The notes below the pieces were generated by a model that was given only the letters and a program-made list of their open reading frames with translations, was not told the origin of the DNA and made no database searches. 5,372 nt of DNA from an uncultured Bacilli bacterium (lineage in GTDB: Bacteria > Bacillota_I > Bacilli_A > RF39 > UBA660): positions 1 through 5,372 of the forward strand of contig CANRJI010000067.1 in the NCBI GenBank assembly GCA_947630885.1, in the 5' to 3' direction. Each line of letters begins with the position of its first letter. Position 1 is the first letter of the stretch. The translations under genes and the position numbers were made by a program. Below, piece after piece: positions 4,853 through 5,372 of the stretch.

Positions 4853-5372
4853 ATGATAATGTTTCGTAAAGCCATTTTATTAATTCATGGGTTTGCCGGT
4901 GGCTCTTATGACTATGGCGAATTACCAAATGACTTAGAAATGATTAAAGGTTTTGATGTTTATACTTTTACTCTTCCTGGTCATGAAAAACTTATTATAA
5001 ATAAAGTTACCAAAGATGACTGGATTAAAGCCGCTGAAAAGAAAATCGAAAAGTTAATAAATCATGGCTATAAAAAAATCTATCTTATCGGTCATAGTAT
5101 GGGTGGTGTTATCGCCGCTCACCTTGCCCATAAATATCCTGAAGTAAAAAAATTAGTTCTCGCGGCTCCTGCCTTTAAATATTTTTCTTTCAAAAATGAT
5201 AAACTCGATGTTATCGAAAGTATTAAAATAATACCAAAACTATTTAAAGAATACGATTATGATGAAGTCATGTCACGCGTATTTAAAGTTCCTATTTTAA
5301 CAATTAAAGAGTTCATGGATCTTGTTGAAATTAAAAAAGCTCTTGGCTTTAAATATGAATCAGAGCAGGCGG
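4853..5372 (+). CDS. Alpha/beta-hydrolase (esterase/monoacylglycerol lipase type), cut by window edge
   Basis: Probable cytosolic serine hydrolase acting on a carboxylic ester or acylglycerol; the substrate is not determinable. 173 codons are visible and open to the right edge. The first beta strand KAILLIHGFAGG (6-17) supplies the oxyanion-hole HG. LPGHE (41-45) and the DDW motif (55-57) recall carboxylesterase Est30 and monoacylglycerol lipase. The nucleophile elbow is GHSMGG (80-85) with Ser82 as catalytic serine, followed by LVLAAPA (101-107). A helical cap region begins around 110. The catalytic Asp and His should lie past position 5372 and cannot be checked. There is no signal peptide. 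The gene starts 41 bases after the DUF3298 gene on the same strand, suggesting cotranscription, although a weak TTTAAA (4807-4812), 17 bases, TAAAAT (4830-4835) promoter is conceivable. Confidence 0.9.
   Translation, partial: MIMFRKAILLIHGFAGGSYDYGELPNDLEMIKGFDVYTFTLPGHEKLIINKVTKDDWIKAAEKKIEKLINHGYKKIYLIGHSMGGVIAAHLAHKYPEVKKLVLAAPAFKYFSFKNDKLDVIESIKIIPKLFKEYDYDEVMSRVFKVPILTIKEFMDLVEIKKALGFKYESEQA

Noticed and set aside
1..5372. CRISPR array, insertion sequence, tRNA or rRNA gene, recoded TGA
   Set aside because: No regularly spaced repeats, transposase, terminal inverted repeats or tRNA-like cloverleaf were seen; tryptophan is encoded by TGG where present and no gene is interrupted by TGA.

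Overview
The window looks like a low-GC, Gram-positive-type (Firmicutes/Bacilli or Mollicutes-related) chromosome fragment. The evidence is the A+T-rich sequence, the class I heat-shock gene order, a DnaK lacking the N-domain insertion of proteobacterial DnaK, AGGAGG/GGTGAT-type ribosome binding sites, and TAA at all five visible stop codons. TGG is used for tryptophan, and nothing indicates a recoded TGA.

Positions 1-3998, minus strand, hold an HrcA-controlled chaperone operon read right to left: hrcA (repressor), grpE (nucleotide exchange factor), a 72-aa membrane protein of unknown function, dnaK (Hsp70) and dnaJ (Hsp40, cut by the left edge). The first three genes overlap at their ends and are probably translationally coupled. 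DnaK follows after 20 bases. DnaJ follows after a 50-base gap containing a perfect 11-bp hairpin.

Positions 3999-4157 are the control region between hrcA and a divergent gene. It contains a consensus sigma-A promoter for the hrcA operon (TTGACA, 17 bp, TATAAT) and two off-consensus CIRCE-like operators exactly 47 bp apart. One operator spans the hrcA transcription start and the other spans its -35 box. A second, weaker promoter on the plus strand overlaps the first; its -35 lies in the loop of the other operator. The layout suggests HrcA could occupy both ends of a bidirectional promoter.

Positions 4158-5372, plus strand, hold two genes: a membrane-anchored or secreted DUF4163/DUF3298 protein (217 aa) and an alpha/beta-hydrolase of the esterase/monoacylglycerol-lipase type that runs off the right edge. 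They are 41 bases apart and may be cotranscribed.

Most of the window is a well-known system. The less ordinary parts are the paired operators with overlapping divergent promoters, the small membrane protein inside the chaperone operon, and the dnaK-dnaJ hairpin.
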